A stretch of 9,850 nucleotides of DNA from Dysgonomonas sp. (GCA_030151105.1 JASLEN010000210.1:1-9850); one strand, 5' to 3'. Positions 1 through 8,300 are shown, counted from the first letter of the stretch. Program-made: numbers and translations. Notes: generated by a model from the letters alone, not told the origin.

Positions 1-1746
1 CTCAAAAAAGTGAATGATAGATTTGATGGGCGTAAGCGTCCAGACAATCGTCGTCCTGCACCAGAGAAAAAGAAAAGAGCATTTAAGCAAACTATTCGTC
101 TGCAAGAAGACACAACAACGACTATTAAGCATAATCTGAAATCAAAGGATTTGGAGGTGACTGCTTTTTCAGGCAGAAAGAAATATAAGTTGAAGTTTAA
201 GAAAGTGGATGAAAATACAATTGTGATAGCTAACAAAGATACAGCACAATTGGTACTTAATATAGCCGAAAAAGAACCAAAGGAACTGCCGAAAGTTTTA
301 GTCGAGATCTCAGAATATTCAGCACGAGCCTTAATGTCTGTTCGTTCAGTAAATGTAAATTACTCTAGGAGAAATGAAACTTATTTATCAGGTTTCAAAC
401 CAATGGTAGGAAGCGTGTTCGGACAAGGAAATACGAGTGATTATGGTTATGCACCAGGAGTCGGTTTTGCATTTGGAATGCAAGGAGGCCCAAGCTATGT
501 GGATAAATCGTTGCGCAGAGATTGGTTAGTGATGAATGAAATTAATGTGAGTCCTGCAATTTATAATCAGGCTGAGAAATTGGACTTGAGAGCTGATGTT
601 GTACCATTCAAGGGTATGCGAATCAATCTAAATGCTTCGAGAGAGAATAATAAACGAACCGAAATACAATATATGTTTGATGGTTCGCCACAGACTTTTG
701 GTGGTAATTTTTCGATCACAACTATTTCTCTTTCATCTAGCTTCAAGAAAAGTAAAGCTGCGGATAATTATCAATCAGATGTTTTCCAAAAATTCTTAGA
801 TAATAGAAGTATCATTCAAAATCGTTTAGAAAATAAATATACTGGCACAAGATATCCTACTGAAGGATTTATGAGAGATCTACCAGGTTTGGCAGGTAAG
901 GAATATAATGGCAATGTGAATGCTGTTAATCCTAACTCTGCTGATGTGTTAATCCCTGCATTCTTAGCTGCATATACAGGAAAAGATGTGAATAAGATAT
1001 CATTATCTGCTTTTCCTTCTCTATCATCTATATTGCCCAATTGGACAATGACTTACGATGGATTGGCAAGTATGACTTTCTTGAAGGACAAAGTGAAAGC
1101 TCTACAATTTAATCATGCTTATCAATCATTCTATCAAGTGGGCGGCTACAACTCATATACAAGTTGGGTAGGAGCGAATGCGGGTGATAATTTAGGTTTC
1201 ATAAGAGATGCTTTGTCTGGAACACCAGTACCAAATTCACCTTATGATATATCATCAGTGAGTATTAGTGAGTCATTCAATCCACTCTTTGGGGTAAATG
1301 GAACACTCAATAATAATATGTCATTGAATGCTCAATTTAACAAAGCTAGAGTGTTAAATCTAAACATCTCAGCCTACCAAATTGTAGAATCTTTACAAAA
1401 TGAGGTCATAGTGGGTCTAGGCTATCGTATCAATGAGTTTAATCGTTTGATAGGATTGACTTCTAAAAACTCGGAAGGTTTCAATAATGATTTGACGGTA
1501 AAGGCAGATCTGTCACATCGCTCAAACCATGCATTAATCAGAAAAATAGAAGAAAACTTTACACAAGCAACTAGCGGAACTACTACTATCACGTTGATGT
1601 TTTCTGCTGATTATTCTATCAGTAGAGCTCTGACACTGCGTGCGTTCTTCGATAGAGTGCTCAATAAGCCATTGATTTCGGCTACCTCATATCCCACTAC
1701 CAACACCAACTTTGGTGTGAGTGTGAGATTTACTCTCCTTGAGTAA
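1..1746 (+). CDS. sprA: SprA/Sov, type IX secretion outer-membrane translocon (3' end only)
   Basis: This is the C-terminal 581 residues of the SprA (Sov) family. The reading frame is already open at base 1 (Leu-Lys-Lys), so the GTG at 10 is an internal codon and not a start. Full-length SprA proteins are about 2,400-2,500 residues, so roughly three quarters of the gene lies upstream. SprA is the giant outer-membrane beta-barrel through which the type IX secretion system exports CTD-bearing proteins, and gliding adhesins in motile species. Seen here: a basic Pro/Arg/Lys-rich stretch (fragment residues about 8-30); a segment resembling the family's soluble repeat (about 30-80, containing IKHNLKSKDLEVTA); the family-typical SVRSVNVNYS block followed by an aromatic/Gly-rich APGVGFAFGMQ (about 113-160); then alternating barrel strands to a terminal VSVRFTLLE. 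The family call rests on recalled motif resemblance. No frameshift is seen. No convincing intrinsic terminator follows the stop. Confidence 0.9.
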   Translation, partial: LKKVNDRFDGRKRPDNRRPAPEKKKRAFKQTIRLQEDTTTTIKHNLKSKDLEVTAFSGRKKYKLKFKKVDENTIVIANKDTAQLVLNIAEKEPKELPKVLVEISEYSARALMSVRSVNVNYSRRNETYLSGFKPMVGSVFGQGNTSDYGYAPGVGFAFGMQGGPSYVDKSLRRDWLVMNEINVSPAIYNQAEKLDLRADVVPFKGMRINLNASRENNKRTEIQYMFDGSPQTFGGNFSITTISLSSSFKKSKAADNYQSDVFQKFLDNRSIIQNRLENKYTGTRYPTEGFMRDLPGLAGKEYNGNVNAVNPNSADVLIPAFLAAYTGKDVNKISLSAFPSLSSILPNWTMTYDGLASMTFLKDKVKALQFNHAYQSFYQVGGYNSYTSWVGANAGDNLGFIRDALSGTPVPNSPYDISSVSISESFNPLFGVNGTLNNNMSLNAQFNKARVLNLNISAYQIVESLQNEVIVGLGYRINEFNRLIGLTSKNSEGFNNDLTVKADLSHRSNHALIRKIEENFTQATSGTTTITLMFSADYSISRALTLRAFFDRVLNKPLISATSYPTTNTNFGVSVRFTLLE

Positions 1747-1830
1747 GCGAATATTCAAAAATAATATGTATCTTAATAAGGAATCTATACCATCTTGTAT
1801 TATTAGAATTGGCGAACAAAAACAATTTTA

Positions 1831-1877
1831 AAATGTTAAAATAGTAGGCGTCTGTTATACAACATCAAAAAAATGTT
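1831..1877. promoter_or_regulatory. Cluster of TGTT/AACA elements upstream of the kinase gene
   Basis: In the 183-bp gap before the kinase gene, AAATGTTAAAAT (1831-1842) is followed by TGTT-ATAC-AACA (1853-1864), a short inverted repeat, and by AACAT/ATGTT arms (1861-1865 and 1873-1877) around an A-rich spacer. TGTT motifs therefore start at 1834, 1853 and 1874, spaced 19 and 21 bp, or about two helical turns. OmpR-family regulators usually bind direct repeats, though typically at closer spacing, so this is a possible autoregulatory site for the RprY-like regulator encoded downstream. That role is inferred. The background is A/T-rich, so chance occurrence is possible. Confidence 0.3.
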
Positions 1878-1885
1878 CTTATATT

Positions 1886-1906
1886 GTACACGTTATATGG
1901 GTACAC
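1886..1906. repeat. Direct repeat GTACAC, two copies 15 bp apart
   Basis: GTACAC occurs at 1886-1891 and again at 1901-1906, 24 bp before the kinase start codon. The second copy is part of TACA-CA-TGTA (1902-1911), a short inverted repeat. The position within the presumed promoter/leader would suit a regulator site, but no promoter box matching the Bacteroidota consensus (TTTG / TAnnTTTG) could be placed here with confidence. Functional significance is speculative. Confidence 0.25.
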
Positions 1907-1929
1907 ATGTAGTTTCAGAAGTAAGTTGA

Positions 1930-3480
1930 ATGAGAAAATCTACGATTTGGATATTAGCTGTAATAATGGCAGTTGCTTTCTTTGGGCTTCTTTACTTGCA
2001 GATAGAATATGTAAGTAAAGCACGTCAAGATAGGAGCAATCACTTTGACGAAGCGGTGCGACGTGGTTTGTATCAAGTTGCAAGAAATCTAGAGCTCGAT
2101 CAGACTAAAATGTATCTATATCAAGAACTAGATGCAAAGACAAAAAGACCATACGGTCAGCGGTCGCCAGAGAGAAGAAATATAATAAGAAGATATAGTC
2201 AGAAGGTAATTGCACCAGATCAGTATGCATTATCTTTTGAGCATTATGAAGAAATAACTAGTGCTGGCGGTACAGGAGGATCTGTATTTTTGTCACCAAA
2301 TAGAAGAGGTGGTAACTCGGTGACTAGAGCATCCTCAGATATTCAAGATGAGATGATTCGTCGCTACTTGCACGAACGTGACAATATTGATGATCTAGTT
2401 GCTAAACTATTAGAGGCTCCTAATAAAAAGCCAATCGAAGAGCGTGTAGAGTTTAGAACTCTAGAAAATGAAATCAGAAATGAAATTAGACAGAATGGTA
2501 TAGAGTTACCTTTCTTTTATGAAATAGTAGATAAAAATAACAAACCAATATATAGGCAAGCACAATTTGAAGAGTCGGAGAGTAATTCAGTTTATACTCA
2601 AGCGCTTTTTCCTAACGATCCGCCTGAAAGATCAACTTGGTTGAAAGTACACTTTCCATCAAAGAATACGTATATCTTTCAAGAGATTTCGTTCCTTGTG
2701 CCTGCGGTGATGTTTACATTTATATTATTGGTTACGTTCATAATAATGATCACGATTACCTTCCGTCAAAAGCGTTTGTCGGAAATGAAAAATGACTTTA
2801 TGAATAATATGACACATGAGTTGAAAACACCAGTGTCAACAATTTCACTTGCAGCACAGATGCTAAAAGATGGTGCAATCATGAAATCGCCAGAGGTCTT
2901 TAAACACATCTCGGGAGTGATAAATGATGAAACAGAGCGTCTAAGCTTTCAAGTTGAAAAAGTTCTTCAAATGTCATTGTTCGAAAAGCAAAAAGCAACA
3001 TTGAAGTTCAAAGAATTGGAGATGAACGATATTGTAGCATCCGTAGCCAACACTTTTCAGATAAAAGTAGAGAAGTTTGGAGGAATGATAGATATCGACT
3101 TGCAAGCTGTGGACGCAGATGTGAATGCCGATAAAATGCACATTACCAATGTCTTGTTTAATTTATTGGATAATGCTGTAAAATATCGACGAGAAGATGT
3201 GCCATTGGAGCTAATGATAAGAACCAAAAATGTAGGCAACAAGCTACAACTTTGGGTAGAAGACAATGGACTAGGGATAAAGAAAGAAGATGCAAAGAAA
3301 ATATTTGAACGATTCTACAGAGTGTCCACAGGTAATAGACACGATGTAAAAGGGTTTGGACTTGGATTGGCATATGTCAAAAAAATAGTAGAAGATCACG
3401 GAGGTACAATCAAAGCCGAAAGTGATGTAGGAAAGGGAACTAGATTTATAATTACACTCCCTTTAGTGAAAACAAAATAA
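1930..3480 (+). CDS. rprX: RprX-like transmembrane sensor histidine kinase
   Basis: A 516-residue membrane sensor kinase expected to autophosphorylate on His and pass the phosphate to the regulator encoded 28 bp downstream. Layout: first membrane helix at about residues 6-25; an extracytoplasmic sensor region at about 30-250 that I do not recognise as a PAS or Cache domain; second membrane helix at about 252-277; then almost directly the dimerisation domain with H-box MTHELKTP (phospho-acceptor His296). The ATPase domain follows: N-box NLLDNAVKY (411-419), G1 DNGLGI (445-450), F-box FERFYRV (459-465) and G2 GFGLGLAYVKK (475-485). No HAMP linker is evident between helix 2 and the H-box. Length, architecture and the paired regulator resemble RprX of Bacteroides fragilis, a kinase first found through altered tetracycline-related regulation. 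The symbol is assigned by resemblance. A Gly/Arg-rich low-complexity stretch (111-130) interrupts the sensor region. The ATG at 1930 directly precedes the membrane helix, and no SD is seen. Confidence 0.88.
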   Translation: MRKSTIWILAVIMAVAFFGLLYLQIEYVSKARQDRSNHFDEAVRRGLYQVARNLELDQTKMYLYQELDAKTKRPYGQRSPERRNIIRRYSQKVIAPDQYALSFEHYEEITSAGGTGGSVFLSPNRRGGNSVTRASSDIQDEMIRRYLHERDNIDDLVAKLLEAPNKKPIEERVEFRTLENEIRNEIRQNGIELPFFYEIVDKNNKPIYRQAQFEESESNSVYTQALFPNDPPERSTWLKVHFPSKNTYIFQEISFLVPAVMFTFILLVTFIIMITITFRQKRLSEMKNDFMNNMTHELKTPVSTISLAAQMLKDGAIMKSPEVFKHISGVINDETERLSFQVEKVLQMSLFEKQKATLKFKELEMNDIVASVANTFQIKVEKFGGMIDIDLQAVDADVNADKMHITNVLFNLLDNAVKYRREDVPLELMIRTKNVGNKLQLWVEDNGLGIKKEDAKKIFERFYRVSTGNRHDVKGFGLGLAYVKKIVEDHGGTIKAESDVGKGTRFIITLPLVKTK

Positions 3481-3508
3481 AAAAATTATAGAACAAATAT
3501 TATTAGCT

Positions 3509-4222
3509 ATGGAAGAGAAATTAAAATTATTTTTGTGCGAAGATGATGAGAATTTAGGAATGCTTCTTAGAGAGTATCTTCAAGCGAAGGGCTACGATAC
3601 AGATTTGTTTACAGATGGCGAAGTTGGATACAAAGGCTTTGTGAAAGAAAAATATGATCTATGTATTTTAGATGTGATGATGCCAAAGAAAGATGGTATT
3701 ACACTTGTAAAAGAAATTAGACAAATCAATACCGAAGTGCCAATCATATTTTTGACAGCCAAAAATATGAAAGATGATATTCTAGAAGGATTCAAAGCAG
3801 GTGCGGATGACTATATCACCAAACCATTTAGTATGGAAGAGTTGGTGTTGCGTATAGAAGCAATATTTCGCCGTGTGAAAGGTAAACGTACTAAAGAGCA
3901 ACAAGTATATCGTTATGGAAACATGGAATTTGATACTCAAAAGCAAATTCTAACTATCCATGGAGAAAGTACAAAATTGACAACCAAAGAATCGGAATTG
4001 TTGGCGCTACTATGTGCTTATGCAAACGATATTCTGGAAAGAAATCATGCATTGAAGCAAATTTGGGTAGATGACAACTATTTCAATGCTCGAAGTATGG
4101 ACGTTTATATTACTAAACTGCGTAAATTGCTACGTCCTGACCCAACTATCGAAATCATCAATATTCATGGTAAAGGATACAAACTAATTGTGCCTGGAGG
4201 AGATGTAGAAACAGCTGAATAA
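3509..4222 (+). CDS. rprY: RprY-like OmpR-family response regulator
   Basis: A 237-residue DNA-binding response regulator, cytoplasmic, and the likely phosphorylation partner of the kinase encoded just upstream (28-bp gap, same strand, one operon). The receiver domain spans about residues 5-120, with the acidic pair D12/D13, phospho-acceptor D55 in LDVMMPKKDG, switch Thr83 in FLTAK, and Lys105 in DDYITKPF, so all key residues are intact. The winged-helix effector spans about 133-232, with the recognition-helix region RSMDVYITKLRKLLR and the wing IINIHGKGYKL. This is the OmpR/PhoB class. Length matches RprY of Bacteroides and Porphyromonas. In P. gingivalis RprY is described as an orphan without its RprX kinase, whereas here the pair is complete. 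Target genes are not known from this window; the TGTTAAAAT elements flanking the operon are candidates. No SD-like site precedes the ATG. Confidence 0.9.
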   Translation: MEEKLKLFLCEDDENLGMLLREYLQAKGYDTDLFTDGEVGYKGFVKEKYDLCILDVMMPKKDGITLVKEIRQINTEVPIIFLTAKNMKDDILEGFKAGADDYITKPFSMEELVLRIEAIFRRVKGKRTKEQQVYRYGNMEFDTQKQILTIHGESTKLTTKESELLALLCAYANDILERNHALKQIWVDDNYFNARSMDVYITKLRKLLRPDPTIEIINIHGKGYKLIVPGGDVETAE

Positions 4223-4247
4223 GCTAAAGAAATACTGAAATGTTAAA

Positions 4248-4292
4248 ATGAGAGCTAAAATCAAAAAAAGTATTTAGCTCTCATATATTTTT
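4248..4292 (+). terminator. Hairpin after the rprY-like gene, probable terminator
   Basis: Perfect 12-bp arms ATGAGAGCTAAA (4248-4259) and TTTAGCTCTCAT (4273-4284) enclose a 13-nt A-rich loop. The T-rich run ATATTTTTAT follows. It lies 26 bp past the regulator stop codon and could end the rprXY transcript. The stem is only moderately GC-rich, the loop is long, and the T tract begins 4 nt after the stem, so efficiency may be modest. The right arm reaches into the presumed promoter of thyA, so it might instead or also act as an operator. Confidence 0.5.
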
Positions 4293-4293
4293 A

Positions 4294-4301
4294 TATCTTT
4301 G
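4294..4301 (+). promoter_or_regulatory. Putative thyA promoter, -7 element TATCTTTG
   Basis: TATCTTTG matches the Bacteroidota -7 consensus TAnnTTTG at every fixed position and lies 31 bp before the thyA ATG, a sensible leader length. At the expected -33 distance there is no good TTTG or TTG; only the T-rich right arm of the hairpin (4273-4284) lies there. The -7 match is seen directly; promoter function is inferred. Confidence 0.5.
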
Positions 4302-4319
4302 TTCAGAATCATTACAAAT

Positions 4320-4324
4320 AAGGA
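4320..4324 (+). promoter_or_regulatory. SD-like ribosome binding site of thyA
   Basis: AAGGA lies 8 nt before the thyA ATG. This stands out because the kinase, regulator, susC and susD starts in this window show no such sequence, as is usual in Bacteroidota. It supports the ATG at 4333 as the start. Confidence 0.45.
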
Positions 4325-4332
4325 AATCCAAT

Positions 4333-5127
4333 ATGCAACAATATCACGATCTATTGAGACGAGTACTCAAAGAAGGTGTAAAAAAAGAAGATAGGACGGG
4401 GACAGGAACCATTAGTGTTTTTGGTCACCAGAGTCGCTATAATCTTGAAGAAGGATTTCCATTATTGACTACAAAGAAGATTCATTTAAAATCAGTTATT
4501 CACGAGCTGTTGTGGTTCTTAGCAGGAGATACAAATGTAAAATATCTGCAAGACAATGGTGTAAGAATATGGAACGAGTGGGCTGACGAAAGTGGAGACT
4601 TGGGACATATTTATGGTTATCAGTGGAGATCATGGCCTGACTATACAGGAGGACATATAGACCAGATATCCGAAGTCGTGGAGCAGATTAAAAATAATCC
4701 CGACTCACGTCGAATAATTGTTAATGCGTGGAACGTAGCAGATATTCAGAATATGAATTTGCCTCCGTGTCATGCATTTTTTCAGTTTTATGTGGCAGAT
4801 GGTAGATTGAGTCTGCAACTCTATCAGCGTAGTGCTGATATTTTCTTAGGAGTGCCTTTCAATATCGCTTCCTATGCTCTATTATTGCAAATGATGGCGC
4901 AAGTAACTGGTCTAAAAGCTGGTGACTTTGTGCATACCCTTGGTGATGCTCATATCTATAGCAATCATATGGAACAGGTAGAACTGCAACTTAGTCGTTG
5001 CTGTAAATGCCTGCCTACCATGACAATCAATCCAGATGTCATGTGCATCTTCGATTTCAAATACGAAGACTTTGAGCTAGAAGGGTATGATCCTCATCCA
5101 CATATAAAAGGCGTAGTGGCAGTGTAA
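4333..5127 (+). CDS. thyA: Thymidylate synthase ThyA
   Basis: Converts dUMP to dTMP using 5,10-methylenetetrahydrofolate as methyl donor and reductant, giving dihydrofolate; this is the cytoplasmic source of thymidine nucleotides. The 264 residues equal the E. coli ThyA length and align without gaps from memory. Visible active-site residues: Arg21 in DRTGTGT, Glu58 in HELLWFL, catalytic Cys146 in PPCHAFFQFYVADG, Arg166-Ser167 and Asp169 in YQRSADIFLG, Asn177 in VPFNIASYALL, and His207/Tyr209 in HIYSNHM. The C-terminus ends GVVAV, matching the family's closing hydrophobic tail. The gene is complete and appears functional. It has its own promoter-like element and a strong terminator, so it is probably monocistronic. 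The dihydrofolate reductase gene (folA) that often follows thyA in bacteria, including many Bacteroidota, is not in the window. Confidence 0.98.
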   Translation: MQQYHDLLRRVLKEGVKKEDRTGTGTISVFGHQSRYNLEEGFPLLTTKKIHLKSVIHELLWFLAGDTNVKYLQDNGVRIWNEWADESGDLGHIYGYQWRSWPDYTGGHIDQISEVVEQIKNNPDSRRIIVNAWNVADIQNMNLPPCHAFFQFYVADGRLSLQLYQRSADIFLGVPFNIASYALLLQMMAQVTGLKAGDFVHTLGDAHIYSNHMEQVELQLSRCCKCLPTMTINPDVMCIFDFKYEDFELEGYDPHPHIKGVVAV

Positions 5128-5152
5128 GATTGCAAAACGTTAAAAAATATAG

Positions 5153-5189
5153 AAGATGGTTTCGGATTTCCCGAAACCATCTTTTTTTT
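5153..5189 (+). terminator. Intrinsic terminator of thyA
   Basis: Perfect 13-bp arms AAGATGGTTTCGG (5153-5165) and CCGAAACCATCTT (5171-5183) enclose a 5-nt loop (ATTTC). The right arm runs into eight consecutive T residues (5182-5189). This is a textbook rho-independent terminator 25 bp after the thyA stop. The left arm follows an A-rich stretch, which would extend pairing with the T tract. It separates thyA from the susCD transcript. Confidence 0.92.
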
Positions 5190-5257
5190 GCTTTAAAAAG
5201 TTTAGAATGTTCAAAATGTAAAATTAAAATCTATTTGTTATGTGTAAATGTATGTGT

Positions 5258-5291
5258 ATTGTCGAATTTTAAAACAAATTGTGCATCTTTG
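5258..5291 (+). promoter_or_regulatory. Putative promoter of the susC-like gene
   Basis: CATCTTTG (5284-5291) differs from the Bacteroidota -7 consensus TAnnTTTG only at its first base. ATTG (5258-5261) could act as the -33 element, with a spacer of 22 bp, slightly longer than the usual 19-21. Transcription from here would give an untranslated leader of nearly 90 nt before the ATG at 5387, compatible with post-transcriptional control. This is the best promoter candidate in the 259-bp gap. Confidence 0.4.
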
Positions 5292-5338
5292 TCTTTTATT
5301 AAAAGAAGAACGATAGATGTTTGGGTATAATGTGTTAC

Positions 5339-5354
5339 AGCGTAGCGTTACGCT
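5339..5354 (+). promoter_or_regulatory. Small hairpin in the susC leader
   Basis: AGCGTA (5339-5344) and TACGCT (5349-5354) pair perfectly around a 4-nt loop. An overlapping alternative is TAGCG-TTA-CGCTA (5343-5355). It is markedly more GC-rich than the surrounding leader and lies 32 bp before the susC ATG. No T tract follows closely enough for a good terminator (AAAATTTT comes next). It might be a leader RNA element or a regulator-binding palindrome; which one cannot be decided from the sequence. Confidence 0.35.
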
Positions 5355-5386
5355 AAAATTTTAACTAATATTATTTTAAATTGAAG

Positions 5387-8300
5387 ATGGGAAAAAAACT
5401 ATTAATTTTTCTACTAATTTTCACCTCTAGCATATTAGGCTTATCGGCTCAAAGCAAGACTGTGAAAGGGAGGGTGACAGATAGCGAAGGTGAACCCCTG
5501 ACAGGTGTGTCAGTAGTAATAAAAGGAACTACCAATGGTACAACAACCGATTGGGATGGAAACTACTCAGTTGCAGCAGTGCCTAGTGATGGAGTATTGG
5601 TGCTGAGTTTTATAGGCTTTCATAGCAAAGAGGTGAAAGTGACTGGTGAAACTCAAAATGTGGTTTTGGACTCTAATGATACTTTGCTTGATGAGGTTAT
5701 TGTTGTAGCTTATGGAACAGCATCCAAAGCTGGATATACAGGTGCAGCTTCTACAGTGAGCAAAGAAAAAATAGCACAAGCACAAGTGAGTAACGTGTCT
5801 CGACTTCTACAGGGTACAGCAGCAGGTGTGCAATCTGTAGCATCATCGGGTCAGCCAGGTTCTGAGGCAGCTATTTACATTAGAGGGGTAGGATCTATTA
5901 ATGCTTCTAGCAAGCCGCTATATGTAGTAGATGGTGCTCCGTATGATGGAGATTTGAGTGCTATTAATCCAGCAGATATAGAATCGGTGAGTGTGATGAA
6001 AGATGCTGCTTCTACAGCTCTTTATGGTTCTCGTGCAGGTAATGGGTTGGTAATCATTACTACTAAGCAAGGAACAAAAGATGACAAAGTGAAAATAGAT
6101 GCTAGCTTCAAATATGGCTTCTCGTCTCGAGCTATCAAAGATTACAAAAAAGTATCTACCAACGACTATTATCAATTGTATTGGGAAGCTTTACGTAATC
6201 AAGAACTTTACAGAGAAAATAAAGCTCCTGAAGTAGCAGCAGAATATGCGTCAGATCAATTGACAAAGAGACTGGGAATTAATCCTTATGGATCAGCTTA
6301 TCCACGTCCAGTAGGTGTGGATGGAAAGCTTGCAGATGGTGCAACTCCACTTTGGGATGATGATTGGGAAAAAGAATATACCCAGAATGCTAAACGTATG
6401 GAAGCTCAATTGGGCTTTTCTGGAGGAAGCAAAAAAATGGCTTATTATGTATCACTAGGCTATTTGAACGATGAAGGGATTGCTTTGGCATCTGACTTCA
6501 AAAGATATTCAGCTCGTGTAAATCTAAATGGAGATATAACTTCTTGGTTGAGATTTAATACAGGTATCTCATTGACTCATAGTGATTCTAAATCTCCAGC
6601 AGGAGACGATAGTAGCTTGGCAAATACAATCAACTTTGCACGAAGTATGCCAAATTTCTATCCAATTTGGGTGAGAGATGAGAATGGTAACTTTAAAGAT
6701 GGTGTCAAAACGTATGACTATGGATATGGTGATGGAACAGCAAATCACTACAGACCATCGGCAGCCAATCCAAAATACAATCACTTAGGTTCTTCTGCTT
6801 ATGACTTTAATAGAAGACAGCGTGAAATGGCATCGTTGAGAGGATCTATCGAAATTGATCTTTACAAAGGCTTGATGTATAGAGGAAGTGCAAACTTAGA
6901 CTTTGCTAATAGAGTAAATCACAACTATACCAACCCTGAAATTGGTTCTTCTTCTTACAACGAAATCAGAGGAAGTGTGAGCAAATATAACTACCGTGAT
7001 ACACGATTTACGGGAAATAATGTATTAACTTATACACGTACATTCAACGATGTGCATAATATGAAAGTGCTTTTGGGGCAAGAGTATTATGAGTACAATA
7101 CGAATAATTTTTATGGTAGTCGATCAGGTTTCCCTATTCTAGGATTTGAAGAGCCTGTGGCAGCTAGTTTGCTAGGAAACTTTTCAGGAAGTGGAGACTC
7201 ATATAAGCTTTTGAGTTATTTTGCAAATGCTGAATATAATTATGCTCACAAATATTTTGGATCACTATCTCTTCGTTCTGATGGTTCATCTCGCTTCCAC
7301 AAGGATACTCGTTGGGGAACATTCTGGTCGGTAGGAGCATCGTGGAGAATCAATCAAGAAAATTTCTTGAAAGATGTAAAAGAAATTTCTATTCTAACGC
7401 TTAGAGGAAGTTATGGAGGACAAGGAAATGATGGAATCTCTACGTATTATGGTTACAAATCATTGTTCGATATGAAGCCAAACTTGGGATTGCCAGGTTT
7501 TGTAACAGGTTCTCTAGCTAATCCTAATTTGAAATGGGAGACTAACCTGAACTTGAATATTGCTATCGACTATGGCTTCTTCAACAAAAGACTATTTGGA
7601 TCTATTGAATATTTCAACAGACGTTCTAAAGATTTGTTATTCGAAATTCCTATGGCATTGTCAGCAGGCTATGGAGGATATTTGGCAAATATAGGGTCTA
7701 TGAAAAATACTGGTGTGGAATTTATTGTAACAGGTGTACCAGTGGAGACTAAAGATTTTCAATTAGAGTTGTCGTTGAATGCAACACATTATAAAAATAA
7801 GATTACTTCACTTCCTGGGGAGAGAATTATCTCAGGTAATAAATTATTATGGGTAGGTGGTTCAATCTACGATTTTTATCTAGTGGAGTGGGCTGGTGTA
7901 AATCCTGAAAATGGATTGCCTCAGTGGTACAAAACAGTGAATGGCGAAAGAGTGAAAACTGAAATATATGATGAGGCTAATAATGAAGACTCAAAAATCA
8001 TAGCTGGAACTTCTTTACCTGATTTGACTGGAGGATTTAGCATCAACTTCAAATACAAAGATTTTGATTTTGGAACTCTCTTTGCTTATTCATTAGGTGG
8101 TAAAATCTATAATGGAGACAAAACTGGATTGTTGCACAATGGTAGTTCGGCAGGACGAGCAATGTCTGTAGATATGCTTGATAGATGGACCCCTGAAAAT
8201 ACACAAACAGATATACCACGTTTACAAACTACAAATGCTTATGCTTGGACAAGCTCTTCTACTCGTTTTCTGGTAGATGCAGATTATCTGCGTATGAAGA

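Noticed and set aside
10..12. GTG as start of the first gene
   Set aside because: The frame is open to base 1 and the protein is the C-terminal part of a much larger family, so the GTG is an internal Val codon.
1747..1810. Possible terminator after sprA (AATAATA/TATTATT arms)
   Set aside because: The arms are purely A/T, widely separated and lack a T tract; too weak to call.
5130..5330. 66-codon + strand open frame starting from TTG after thyA
   Set aside because: It reads straight through the thyA terminator hairpin and the promoter-like region, has no plausible start context and no recognisable composition; treated as non-coding.
5381..5383. TTG as start of the susC-like gene
   Set aside because: The ATG two codons later (5387) starts a canonical signal peptide; the TTG has no supporting upstream site.
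5918..6175. Minus-strand open frame inside the susC-like gene
   Set aside because: It is antisense to the conserved plug domain and has no independent start signal or protein features.
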